Positions 1 through 9,080 of a DNA stretch of 64,000 nt are shown piece after piece. This DNA is from Massilia sp. Root418 (GTDB lineage Bacteria; Pseudomonadota; Gammaproteobacteria; Burkholderiales; Burkholderiaceae_D). Each line of letters opens with the position of its first letter. The first letter of the stretch is position 1. The notes beneath the pieces are model-generated. The model was not told the DNA's origin. It made no database searches and saw only the letters and a program-made list of their open reading frames with translations. Both the position numbers and the translations under genes were made by a program. Location: positions 372,001 through 436,000 of the forward strand of contig NZ_LMEC01000021.1 in the NCBI RefSeq assembly GCF_001425265.1. The letters are read 5' to 3'.

Positions 1-808
<808 letters not shown>

Positions 809-811
809 CCG

Positions 812-879
812 CGTAACCCGGCAATTGCCGCCGGCGGCACCAGCTCGGCGGGTTACGCGTTCCGCTAACCCGCCCTACG
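812..879. repeat. Dispersed palindrome, copy A
   Basis: GGCGGGTTA at 847-855 pairs with TAACCCGCC at 866-874, followed by CTACG. GCGTAACCC at 812-820 can alternatively pair with GGGTTACGC at 850-858, giving two competing hairpins. The same core recurs at 11766, 12310, 24359 and 24429. It sits between two same-strand genes and could act as an RNA hairpin; no T-tract follows. Confidence 0.8.
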
Positions 880-907
880 GTATGAAGCACATTTGAAGGA
901 GATGGAT

Positions 908-2146
908 ATGAGTGAACTGCGCGTTAACGGCGACCGTCTGTGGGCATCGCTGATGGAACTGGCCAAGATCGGCGCCACGGAAAAGGGCGGCGTCAAGCGC
1001 CTCACCCTGACGGACCTGGACAAGCAAGGCCGCGACCTGGTGGTCGGCTGGGCCAGGGAAGCCGGCATGAGCATCACCATCGACCAGATCGGCAATGTCT
1101 TCATGCGCCGCAGCGGCACCAACAACGCGCTGCCACCCATCATGACCGGCAGCCATATCGACACCCAGCCCACCGGCGGCAAATTCGACGGCAATTACGG
1201 CGTGCTGGCCGGCATAGAAGTGGTGCGCACGCTGAACGATCACGGCATCCGCACCGAAGCGCCTATCGAGGTGGCGTTCTGGACCAACGAGGAAGGCTCG
1301 CGCTTCGTGCCCGTGATGATGGGTTCCGGCGTGTTCTGCGGCGCTTTCACGCTGGAACACGCCTACGCCGCCCGGGACACCGAGGGCAAGACCGTGGGCG
1401 AAGAGCTGGAGCGCATTGGCTACAAGGGCGAGCAGGTGCCCGGCGAGCATCCCATCGGCGCCTATTTTGAAACCCACATCGAGCAGGGCCCGGTGCTGGA
1501 GGACGAGGACAAGGTTATCGGCGTGGTGCCGGCCGTGATGGGACTGTCCTGGTACGACTGCACCGTCACCGGCATGGAGGCGCATGCCGGCCCCACGCCC
1601 ATGCACCTGCGCAAGGACGCCATGCAGGTGTCGACCCGCATCATCCAGGAGGTGGTGTCGATAGCGAACCGCTATCCGCCTTACGGCCGGGGCACCGTTG
1701 GCATGTTGCAGGTTTTTCCCAATAGCCGCAACGTTATCCCCGGCGAGGTGAAATTCAGCATAGACTTGCGTAACGTGAACGACGAACTGCTCAACACCAT
1801 GCACGAGGAAATGCTGGCCTTCATCGACAAGACGCGCTGCGAAACGGGCCTCGGCATCAAGATCGAGCGGGTGTCCTATTATCCGCCGTGCCCCTTCCAC
1901 CCGGACTGCGTGGACGCGGTGCGCAGCGCCACGGCCAAGCTGGGCTACTCCACCATGGACGTGGTGTCCGGCGCCGGGCACGACGCCATCTACGCGGCGC
2001 GCGTGGCGCCGGCCGGCATGATCTTCGTGCCCTGCAAGGATGGCATCAGCCACAATGAAATCGAGGACGCGAAAGCCGAACACCTCGAAGCCGGCTGCAA
2101 CGTGCTGCTGCACGCCATGCTGGAGCGGGCCAGAGCCATGCAATGA
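908..2146 (+). CDS. Zn-dependent M20 amidohydrolase, probable beta-ureidopropionase
   Basis: A 412-residue M20-family amidohydrolase of the N-carbamoyl-amino-acid hydrolase / allantoate amidohydrolase group. Expected role: hydrolysis of N-carbamoyl-beta-alanine (and the aminoisobutyrate analogue) to the beta-amino acid, CO2 and ammonia, the step after dihydropyrimidinase. The metal-site motifs are all present: GSHIDTQ, GKFDGNYG, the EE pair of WTNEEGSRF, HIEQGP, and DGISHNE near the C-terminus. The lid/dimerisation domain lies at about 210-325. I chose ATG 908 because AAGGAG at 896-901 lies 6 bases upstream; TTG 893 and ATG 902 leave no room for it. The upstream dihydropyrimidinase argues for pyrimidine rather than allantoate chemistry. 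A separate allantoate-type enzyme lies at 24.5 kb. Confidence 0.88.
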   Translation: MSELRVNGDRLWASLMELAKIGATEKGGVKRLTLTDLDKQGRDLVVGWAREAGMSITIDQIGNVFMRRSGTNNALPPIMTGSHIDTQPTGGKFDGNYGVLAGIEVVRTLNDHGIRTEAPIEVAFWTNEEGSRFVPVMMGSGVFCGAFTLEHAYAARDTEGKTVGEELERIGYKGEQVPGEHPIGAYFETHIEQGPVLEDEDKVIGVVPAVMGLSWYDCTVTGMEAHAGPTPMHLRKDAMQVSTRIIQEVVSIANRYPPYGRGTVGMLQVFPNSRNVIPGEVKFSIDLRNVNDELLNTMHEEMLAFIDKTRCETGLGIKIERVSYYPPCPFHPDCVDAVRSATAKLGYSTMDVVSGAGHDAIYAARVAPAGMIFVPCKDGISHNEIEDAKAEHLEAGCNVLLHAMLERARAMQ

Positions 2147-3861
2147 CAAGCGATCCACGCCCGCCGCCGACGGAAACGGAAGCCCAGCGGCTGGGCGTGC
2201 GGCTCGCTTGCACCCTCGATAATATCTCCGACGCCTTCCTGATGCTGGACCGGCAGTGGCGTCTCACCTTCATCAACCGCGAAGCCGAGCGGCTGCTGCA
2301 GTGCAAGCGTGCCGAAGTGCTGGGCATGAATATCTGGCAGCGTTTTCCGGAAGCGGTGGGCGGCCCGTACTACCAGGCTTACCACCGCGCCGTCGCCACC
2401 CGCAGCTCGGTGCTGTTCGAAGAATACTACGCGCCGCTGGACCTGTGGACCGAAGTGCGCGCCTATCCCTCGGACGAAGGCCTGGCGATCTACTTCCTCG
2501 ACATCAGCACGCGCAAGGCGCAGGAAGCCGCGTTTCACAAGCTGGCCTTTTTCGACCGCCTGACCGGCCTGCCCAACCGCCAGCTGCTGGTGGACCGCGT
2601 CGGCCAGGCGCTGGAGCGCTTCCGGCGCAGCCAGTATTGCGGCGCGGTGCTGTTCATCGACCTGGACAACTTCAAGTCCGTCAACGATGCGCGCGGCCAC
2701 GACAAGGGCGACCTGCTGCTGCAGCAGGTGGCCGGACGCCTGAAGGAGTCGGTGCGGGCCAGCGACACCGTGGCGCGCTTCGGCGGCGACGAATTCGTGG
2801 TGCTGCTGGAAGGCGTGGGCGAGAGCGGCGAGGCCGCCGCGCAGCACGCGCGCGAGGTGGCCGGGAAGATCCTGCGCGCCTTCGACGCGCCGTTCGACAT
2901 CGAGGGGGTGCAGCACTACAGCACGCCCAGCGTGGGTGTCACGATTATCGACCGCAGCAGCGGCAGCACGGAAGAGGTGCTCAAGCGGGCCGACCTGGCC
3001 ATGTACCAGTCCAAGGCGGCGGGGCGCAATACCAGCACCTGGTTCGAGGCCGGCATGGAGCAGCGCGTGGCGGCCCGCGCAGCCCTGGAGGCTGACTTGC
3101 GGCAGGCCCTGAACGAGGGCCGGTTCGAGCTGCACTACCAGCCCCAGTGCGACCTGCGCCAGCGGATGACGGGGGCCGAGGCGCTGCTGCGCTGGCGCCA
3201 CCCGCAGCGCGGCATGGTGCAGCCGGGCGAGTTCATTCCTTTGACCGAGGAAACCGGCATCATCATCCCGCTCGGCAGCTGGGTGCTGCGTACCGCCTGT
3301 GCCCAGCTGGCGCGCTGGGCGGCGCAGCCCCGTACCGAAGGGCTGCGCATGGCTGTCAATGTCAGTGCGCAGCAGTTCCACCGGCCGGACTTCGTGGAGC
3401 AGGTGCTGCAGGCGCTGGCCGATACCGGGGCGAACCCGGGCCGGCTGAAATTGGAGCTGACCGAGAGCCTGCTGCTCAAGGACGTGGAAGCGACCATCGC
3501 CCGCATGGAGCGTCTGAGGGAGGTGGGGGTGGGCTTCTCGCTGGACGATTTCGGCACCGGCTATTCGTCGCTGTCCTATCTGCACCGGCTGCCGCTGGAG
3601 CAGCTCAAGATAGACCGATCCTTCATCTGGGACGCCGGCACCGGCCGGCATGGCAAAGCCATCGTGCACACCATCGCCGGCCTGGGCAAGGCGCTGCGCA
3701 TCGAAGTGATGGCCGAAGGCGTGGAGACGGACGCCCAGCTGGCCATGGTCGAGGAGGGCGGCTGCCATCTGTTCCAGGGCTATTTGTACAGCAAGCCGCT
3801 GGCGCCGGATGCGCTGGCGGCCTTCATCGCACAGGCGTCGCTGGCCGGTTTTCACGTATGA
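2143..3861 (+). CDS. PAS-GGDEF-EAL cyclic-di-GMP enzyme
   Basis: A 572-residue protein with a PAS domain at about 12-125, a diguanylate cyclase domain with intact GGDEF at 214-218, and a phosphodiesterase domain with EALLRW starting at 346, followed by DDFGTGYSS and EVMAEGVET. Both catalytic signatures look complete, so it could make and degrade c-di-GMP. No membrane segment is seen, so it is likely cytosolic. Its ATG overlaps the TGA of the ureidopropionase gene (ATGA), which implies co-transcription and translational coupling to pyrimidine degradation. The PAS ligand is unknown. Confidence 0.93.
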   Translation: MTSDPRPPPTETEAQRLGVRLACTLDNISDAFLMLDRQWRLTFINREAERLLQCKRAEVLGMNIWQRFPEAVGGPYYQAYHRAVATRSSVLFEEYYAPLDLWTEVRAYPSDEGLAIYFLDISTRKAQEAAFHKLAFFDRLTGLPNRQLLVDRVGQALERFRRSQYCGAVLFIDLDNFKSVNDARGHDKGDLLLQQVAGRLKESVRASDTVARFGGDEFVVLLEGVGESGEAAAQHAREVAGKILRAFDAPFDIEGVQHYSTPSVGVTIIDRSSGSTEEVLKRADLAMYQSKAAGRNTSTWFEAGMEQRVAARAALEADLRQALNEGRFELHYQPQCDLRQRMTGAEALLRWRHPQRGMVQPGEFIPLTEETGIIIPLGSWVLRTACAQLARWAAQPRTEGLRMAVNVSAQQFHRPDFVEQVLQALADTGANPGRLKLELTESLLLKDVEATIARMERLREVGVGFSLDDFGTGYSSLSYLHRLPLEQLKIDRSFIWDAGTGRHGKAIVHTIAGLGKALRIEVMAEGVETDAQLAMVEEGGCHLFQGYLYSKPLAPDALAAFIAQASLAGFHV

Positions 3862-3890
3862 TGCAGGCTGGCCCACGCGAATAAGACCCT

Positions 3891-5171
3891 GTGCAAGAAC
3901 CCGCGCATCGACACGACCTGATCAGCTGCCACGATTGCGGCTTGCTGTATCGCCGCCGCCCGCTGGCGCCGCGCGAGAAGGCACGCTGTGCGCGCTGCGG
4001 CTCGGTGCTGTACCGGGGCGCGCCGCCCAACCTGGAGCGGATCGCCGCCGTCACGCTGGGCGCCATCATCGTGTTCCTGATTGCGCAGTTCTTCCCCATC
4101 GTGCAGCTGGACGTGAACGGCTACACCACCAGCGCCACGCTGATGGGCGCCATCCGCGTGCTGTGGCAAGAGAATATGCAGGTGGTGGCGGTGAACGTGC
4201 TGCTGTTTACCATCGCCTTTCCGGCCATTGAACTGGGCGCGCTGCTGTACGTGACGCTGGCGCTGCGCGCCGGCTACCAGCCGCCCGGCTTCCACCGTCT
4301 GCTGCGCGCCGTGCGCAAGGCGCGCCAGTGGGGCATGACCGAGGTGCTGATGATCGGCATCCTGATCACCATAATCAAGATGACCAGCCTGGCGCAGGTC
4401 GAGGCGCAGCCGGGGCTGTTCGCCTTCGGCGCGCTGACGCTGCTGCTGACGGTGGTGGTGTCCTTCGATCCGCGCGCCCTGTGGCTGGTCGGCGAGCGGC
4501 TGCAGCCGCCGGGCCGGCAGCCGATGCGCTACAAGGCCCTGGCCGCCGGCGTCCATCCGCTGGCCTGCCACGCCTGCGGCCTGGTGGCGGCCGACGGCGG
4601 CGCGCACGCGCGCGGAGGGCGCCAGCACTGCGCCCGCTGCGGCAGCACCCTGCACCACCGCCTGCCCGACAGCATAAACCGCACCTGGGCGCTGCTGCTG
4701 GGCGCGGCCATCCTCTACATCCCGGCCAACCTGCTGCCGGTGATGTACACCCACTCGCTGTTCGGCAAGGATGACGACACCATCATCAGCGGCGTGGTCT
4801 ACTTCTGGAACAGCGGCTCGCCGGCGCTGGCGGCCATCATCTTCATCGCCAGCATCGTGGTGCCGGTGGCCAAGCTGGGCGCGCTGGCGCTGCTGGCCTA
4901 CACCTCGCAGCGCGGCTCGCGCTGGCGGCCGCGCCAGCGCACGGTGCTGTACCGGATGGTGGAGTTTGTGGGCCGCTGGTCCATGCTCGATATTTTCGTC
5001 ATCACGCTCACCGTGGCGCTGGTGCGTTTCAGTTCCCTGGCCGTGATCACCGCCGGACCGGGCGCGCTGGCCTTCTGCGCGGTGGTGGTACTGACCATGC
5101 TGGCGTCCCTGCAATTCGATCCCCGCCTGATCTGGGATCCTGTACAGAAATCTGGAGAGAACCATGCCTGA
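3891..5171 (+). CDS. pqiA: Paraquat-inducible protein A family membrane protein
   Basis: A 426-residue PqiA/LetA-family inner-membrane protein that starts at GTG 3891. It has two similar halves, each opening with a cysteine pair cluster (CHDCG...CARCG near the N-terminus and CHACG...CARCG in the middle), as in the zinc-ribbon-like domains of this family, each followed by about four hydrophobic segments. PqiA works with the MCE protein PqiB and lipoprotein PqiC in an envelope-spanning lipid-transport system. The three genes are contiguous here with overlaps of 8 and 4 bases, so they form an operon. The 29-base gap from the GGDEF gene makes read-through possible. Confidence 0.93.
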   Translation: MQEPAHRHDLISCHDCGLLYRRRPLAPREKARCARCGSVLYRGAPPNLERIAAVTLGAIIVFLIAQFFPIVQLDVNGYTTSATLMGAIRVLWQENMQVVAVNVLLFTIAFPAIELGALLYVTLALRAGYQPPGFHRLLRAVRKARQWGMTEVLMIGILITIIKMTSLAQVEAQPGLFAFGALTLLLTVVVSFDPRALWLVGERLQPPGRQPMRYKALAAGVHPLACHACGLVAADGGAHARGGRQHCARCGSTLHHRLPDSINRTWALLLGAAILYIPANLLPVMYTHSLFGKDDDTIISGVVYFWNSGSPALAAIIFIASIVVPVAKLGALALLAYTSQRGSRWRPRQRTVLYRMVEFVGRWSMLDIFVITLTVALVRFSSLAVITAGPGALAFCAVVVLTMLASLQFDPRLIWDPVQKSGENHA

Positions 5172-6777
5172 CAAAGAAGGCGAACTTCCCGTGCTACCCG
5201 AGCCGCAGGTGGAGAGGGGCAGCCGCTGGCTGCCGTCTCTGGTGTGGCTGGTGCCGTTGCTGGCGGCGCTGATCGGCCTGGGCCTGGTGGCCAAGTCGGT
5301 GCTGGACCAGGGGCCGGTGGTGGAGGTGAGCTTCCGCAGCGGCGACGGCCTGGAGGCGGGCAAGACCAAGGTGAAGTACAAGGACGTGGACATCGGCATC
5401 GTGCGCAGCATCGCGCTGCAGGAGGACTTGTCCAAGGTGCTGGTGACGATAGAGATGACCAAGGAAGCCAAGCGCTTCACGGCGGCCGACACGCGCTTCT
5501 GGGTGGTGCGGCCGCGCGTGGGCGCATCCGGTGTGTCCGGCCTGGGCACATTGCTGTCCGGCGCCTACATCGGCGTGGATGCGGGCAAGGGCGTGCTGGG
5601 CACCACGAGGTTCACGGGTCTGGAGCGCGCGCCGCCGGTAACGGTGGACCAGAAGGGCAGCCAGTTCACGCTGCATGCGGACACGCTGGGCTCGATCGAT
5701 ATCGGCTCGCCGGTTTTCTACCGCCGCATCCAGGTGGGGCAGGTGATCGACTTCGCGCTGGAGCCCAAGGGCACGGGGGTGAGCATGCGCGTGTTCGTGA
5801 ATGCACCGTATGACCAGCACGTGGGCAAGAACACGCGCTGGTGGCATGCCAGCGGCGTGGACCTGCGGCTCGATTCGTCGGGCTTCAAGCTGAACACACA
5901 GTCGCTGGCGGCGCTGCTGGTGGGGGGCATCGCGTTTGAATCCATGAGCGGGCACAAGCCGGACGCGGTGGCGCCTGGCGGTTCGGAGTTCCTGCTGGCG
6001 GACGACCAGGCCAGCGCCATGCGCGAGCCGGACGGGCAGCCGATTTCCAGCGTGTTCTATTTCGACCAGTCGCTGCGCGGCCTGCAGCCCGGCGCCACGG
6101 TGGACTTCCGCGGCATCGTGCTGGGCGAAGTGCGCTCGGTGGGCGTGGAGTTCGATCCGAAGAAGAAGAGCTTCCGCATGCCGGTCACGGTGGACCTGTA
6201 CCCGGCGCGGCTGGGCAAGCGCTTCCAGCAGGCGCTGGCGGCAGACCCGGAAGGCAAGGCCGGTTCCGAAGTGCTGGAACGCATGGTGAGCCGTGGCTTG
6301 CGCGCGCAGCTGCGCACCGGGAACCTGCTGACCGGGCAGCTGTACATTGCGCTGGATTTCTTCCCCAGTTCGGCACAGGTGAAGCTGGACGTGGACGCCG
6401 TGCCGCTTGAGATTCCGACAGTGCCGAACAGCCTGGAGGAGCTGCAGACGCAGATCGCCAGCATCGCGCGCAAGCTGGACCAGGTGCCGTTCGCCGACAT
6501 CGGCAACAACCTGAACGCCACGCTGAAGAATGCCAATGCGCTGTTCAAGCAGCTCGACGCGCAGGTGGTGCCGGAAATGAAGGATACGCTGGGCGCGGCG
6601 CGGCAGACTTTCGGCACGGCCGAGCTGTTGCTGCAGAAGGATTCACCGGTGCAGTCGGACCTGCGCGAAGCGCTGCAGCAGCTGACGCAGACCATGCAAT
6701 CGCTGAACGCGCTGTCCGATTACCTGGAACGCCATCCCGAGTCGCTGATCCGGGGCAAGCAAGGAGACAAGAAATGA
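5164..6777 (+). CDS. pqiB: MCE-domain intermembrane transport protein PqiB
   Basis: A 537-residue protein with one N-terminal membrane segment at about residues 18-42 followed by three MCE/MlaD domains. They are recognisable from the repeated pattern of an F/Y-RSGDGLEAG-, LGSIDIGSPV- or LRGLQPGATV-type turn followed by a valine-rich strand (starts near residues 46, 160 and 290). The C-terminal part is helix-rich (LNATLKNANALFKQ...), matching the PqiB needle. It forms the periplasmic tunnel that bridges inner and outer membranes for lipid movement. GGAGAG lies just upstream of the ATG, inside pqiA. Length is close to the E. coli protein. Confidence 0.95.
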   Translation: MPDKEGELPVLPEPQVERGSRWLPSLVWLVPLLAALIGLGLVAKSVLDQGPVVEVSFRSGDGLEAGKTKVKYKDVDIGIVRSIALQEDLSKVLVTIEMTKEAKRFTAADTRFWVVRPRVGASGVSGLGTLLSGAYIGVDAGKGVLGTTRFTGLERAPPVTVDQKGSQFTLHADTLGSIDIGSPVFYRRIQVGQVIDFALEPKGTGVSMRVFVNAPYDQHVGKNTRWWHASGVDLRLDSSGFKLNTQSLAALLVGGIAFESMSGHKPDAVAPGGSEFLLADDQASAMREPDGQPISSVFYFDQSLRGLQPGATVDFRGIVLGEVRSVGVEFDPKKKSFRMPVTVDLYPARLGKRFQQALAADPEGKAGSEVLERMVSRGLRAQLRTGNLLTGQLYIALDFFPSSAQVKLDVDAVPLEIPTVPNSLEELQTQIASIARKLDQVPFADIGNNLNATLKNANALFKQLDAQVVPEMKDTLGAARQTFGTAELLLQKDSPVQSDLREALQQLTQTMQSLNALSDYLERHPESLIRGKQGDKK

Positions 6778-7505
6778 CGCAGTCCTTCCGTGAACGCATC
6801 CTGCCGGCCGCCGCACTGGCAGCCGGGTCGGCTTGCGCCATGTTGCTGGCCGGTTGCGCCGGCTCGCTGCCGGTGGAGCGCTTCTACAGCCTGACGGCAG
6901 GCGCCGCGCCGCAATCGGCGGCCGGCCGCGCCGCACAGGGCGCGCCTGGTGCCGGCACCGCCGGTGCTGCTGCCGCCGCAGCAGCACCGGCAGCAGCAGC
7001 AGCGCCGCCGCTGTACGTTGAACTGCAGGCTGTCACGGTGCCGCAGCAGGTCAGCCGCAACCAGCTGGTGGTGACCAGTGGCGCGGGCAGGGTGGAGCTG
7101 CTGGAGCAGGAGCGCTGGGCGGCACCGCTGGCGTCCGAGATCGGGCAGGCGCTGTCGCTGGGCGTGACGTCCGAGCTGGGCGCCATCGACGTGTTCCGTA
7201 CGCCGACGCCGGAGCAGGCCACGGTGTACCGGGTGAGCACCAGCGTACAGCGCTTCGAGTCCGCACCGGGGCAGTACGCGCTGGTGGACGCCGTGTGGAG
7301 CGTGCGCAGGGTCGGCAGCAGCGGCGGCGGCAAGGTGCTCACCTGCCGCAGCACCGCCGAGGAAAAAGTGGCGCCGGGCTACGACGCACTGGTGGCCGGC
7401 CACCGCCGCGCGGTCGCGCGGATTGCCGCCGATATCTCCCAGGCCATCCGCGCGCAAGCCGGCGGCACTGCGGCGGCCTGCCCGGCTGCCGCGCCAGCCG
7501 CCTGA
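6774..7505 (+). CDS. pqiC: PqiC-type outer-envelope lipoprotein
   Basis: A 243-residue lipoprotein of the PqiC / ABC-transport-auxiliary (DUF330) family. A lipoprotein signal ends in LLAGC, so it should be acylated at that cysteine and anchored in the outer membrane, where it completes the PqiABC system. An alanine/proline-rich low-complexity linker covers about residues 45-80, encoded by GCA/GCC runs at 6955-7010. The folded domain follows, with LYVELQAVTVPQQVSRNQLV. The ATG overlaps the pqiB TGA. The C-terminal 20 residues are again Ala-rich. Confidence 0.9.
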   Translation: MTQSFRERILPAAALAAGSACAMLLAGCAGSLPVERFYSLTAGAAPQSAAGRAAQGAPGAGTAGAAAAAAAPAAAAAPPLYVELQAVTVPQQVSRNQLVVTSGAGRVELLEQERWAAPLASEIGQALSLGVTSELGAIDVFRTPTPEQATVYRVSTSVQRFESAPGQYALVDAVWSVRRVGSSGGGKVLTCRSTAEEKVAPGYDALVAGHRRAVARIAADISQAIRAQAGGTAAACPAAAPAA

Positions 7506-7567
7506 GGGCAGCCGCCCGCAGCCGTCCATCCAGGTCCAGCGCCTGAGGCGAGCCGCGTCAGGCCAGG

Positions 7568-7981
7568 CTACGGCGCCAGGTCCGGCTCCGTGATGAAGCG
7601 CGATTCGGCCGCCCACATCGCGCAGGCCCGCGCCAGCAGCTTCGCCTCGCCGTCGGCCAGCACGCCGTCGGCGTCGGCGATGTTCCACATGCCGCGCAAC
7701 AGCTCGCGGCGCAGATCCGAGTCCGTGATGTCGTTCAGCAGCGCATCGATGGTGGCCGGGTCCAGCTCCACGTTGTCGTGCTTTACGCTGCTGTTCAGCA
7801 GGTCGTAGCACAGGTCCTGTACCAGGTCGTGGAAGGCGTCCAGGCCGATATCGATATGCTCCAGCAGGCGCGAACGTTCCAGCGCCCGCAGTTCGGAGGC
7901 CGCCATCTGGCCGTCTACCACCATGGCCAGCGCCAGGATGCGGCCCGCCGCGCTGGCGCTGTTGGGAGGATAATGTCGCAT
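7568..7981 (-). CDS. TerB-like acidic protein
   Basis: A 137-residue soluble acidic protein. Two stretches, MVVDGQMAASELRALE near residue 20 and ADADGVLADGEAKLL near 110, repeat the x-DG-x5-E pattern seen in TerB/DjlA-N-like helical domains, in which acidic residues bind metal. AGGAG lies 8 bases before the ATG. It follows terC on the same strand after only 25 bases, so the two are probably co-transcribed, and that pairing strengthens the TerB-like assignment. The function is unknown beyond an association with metal or envelope stress. Confidence 0.7.
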   Translation of the reverse strand: MRHYPPNSASAAGRILALAMVVDGQMAASELRALERSRLLEHIDIGLDAFHDLVQDLCYDLLNSSVKHDNVELDPATIDALLNDITDSDLRRELLRGMWNIADADGVLADGEAKLLARACAMWAAESRFITEPDLAP

Positions 7982-8006
7982 TGTGTTGCTCCTTCTTCGG
8001 GTGAAA

Positions 8007-8972
8007 TCAGTTATTCCGGGTCTTGCGCGTTGCGTACAGGCTGGCCACCACGCTGCCGGCGATCAGGGTTGCCACCACCGACAGCGAGATATGCACCGGC
8101 ATGTGGTACCACGGCATGATCAGCATCTTCGCGCCGATGAACACCAGCACCAGCGCCAGGCCGTACTTGAGCAGGTGGAAACGGCCTGCAATATCGGCCA
8201 GCAGGAAGTACAGCGCCCGCAAACCCAGGATGGCGAACATGTTGGACGTGAACACGATGAACGGGTCCGACGTGATGGCGAAAATGGCCGGAATCGAATC
8301 CACCGCGAACACCAGGTCGGTCGCCTCGATCAGGATCAGCACCAGGAACAGCGGCGTCACGTAGCGCAGGCCGTCCTTGAAGACGAAGAACTTCTCGCCA
8401 TGGTCGCCGTCCGCCACCCGCAGGTGGCGCCGCGCCAGGCGCAGCACGGGATTCTTCTGCAAGTCCGGCTCGTGGTCCGCCGCCACCATCATGCGGATGC
8501 CGGTAATGGCCAGGAAGGCGCCGAACACATACAGCATCCAGCTGAATTCACTCACCACCCAGGCGCCGGCCATGATCATCACCGCGCGCATCACGATGGC
8601 GCCCAGCACGCCGTAGATCAGCACACGGCGCTGGTACTCGGGCTTGACGTGGAAGGACGAAAAGATCAGCAGGAAAATGAAGATGTTATCGACCGACAGC
8701 GCCTTCTCGATCAGGTAGCCGGACAGGAATTCCAGCGCCTTGCGCTCGGCCAGTTCAGGCCCCACCGCACCCTGCAGATACCACCAAAGGCCGGCGTTGA
8801 ACAGCAGCGCAAGCGAGAACCAGATCAATGACCAGGTGCCCGCTTCGCGCACGGTGACCTTGTGCGCCTTGTTCCCGCCGAAGACGTATAAGTCCAGTGC
8901 CAGCATGGCCAGCACGAACACGACGAAGCTGGCCCACATGGGCGCTGTCGCGAATTGCTCCAATCCGTTCAT
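8007..8972 (-). CDS. TerC/Alx family integral membrane protein, probable metal ion exporter
   Basis: A 321-residue polytopic membrane protein of the TerC/Alx family, whose E. coli members export manganese. It shows the conserved acidic residues within membrane helices (ALDLYVFGG near the start, LSVDNIFIFLLIF, EATDLVFAVDSIPAIFAIT), plus a loop at about residues 180-210 (AADHEPDLQKNP) between hydrophobic blocks. The start is ATG 8972, preceded by a near-perfect AAGGAGG at 8979-8985. The frame runs open much further upstream, but that part has no membrane-protein character. It diverges from nhaR with a 108-base shared control region. I saw no yybP-ykoY-like leader in that short space. Confidence 0.9.
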   Translation of the reverse strand: MNGLEQFATAPMWASFVVFVLAMLALDLYVFGGNKAHKVTVREAGTWSLIWFSLALLFNAGLWWYLQGAVGPELAERKALEFLSGYLIEKALSVDNIFIFLLIFSSFHVKPEYQRRVLIYGVLGAIVMRAVMIMAGAWVVSEFSWMLYVFGAFLAITGIRMMVAADHEPDLQKNPVLRLARRHLRVADGDHGEKFFVFKDGLRYVTPLFLVLILIEATDLVFAVDSIPAIFAITSDPFIVFTSNMFAILGLRALYFLLADIAGRFHLLKYGLALVLVFIGAKMLIMPWYHMPVHISLSVVATLIAGSVVASLYATRKTRNN

Positions 8973-9017
8973 CGTGCACCTCCTTGATGGAAAGAGCATG
9001 GTAGGCGTTCTTCTTGC

Positions 9018-9063
9018 ATCGAACAATTCGAATATACTTTGACATCTAATCGAAAAATTCGAT
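9018..9063. promoter_or_regulatory. Paired inverted repeats between terC and nhaR
   Basis: Two near-identical palindromes of the form TCGAA-N3-TTCGA lie at 9019-9031 (spacer CAA) and 9049-9063 (ATCGAA-AAA-TTCGAT). Their centres are 31 bases apart, about three helical turns. They occupy the divergent intergenic region just upstream of nhaR and are good candidates for the NhaR binding sites controlling both directions. Confidence 0.6.
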
Positions 9064-9080
9064 GTATAGAGGAGTCCTGC

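Noticed and set aside
8973-9080. Manganese (yybP-ykoY) riboswitch in front of terC
   Set aside because: The gap is only 108 bases, is occupied by paired DNA palindromes, and I could not see the riboswitch's conserved loops.
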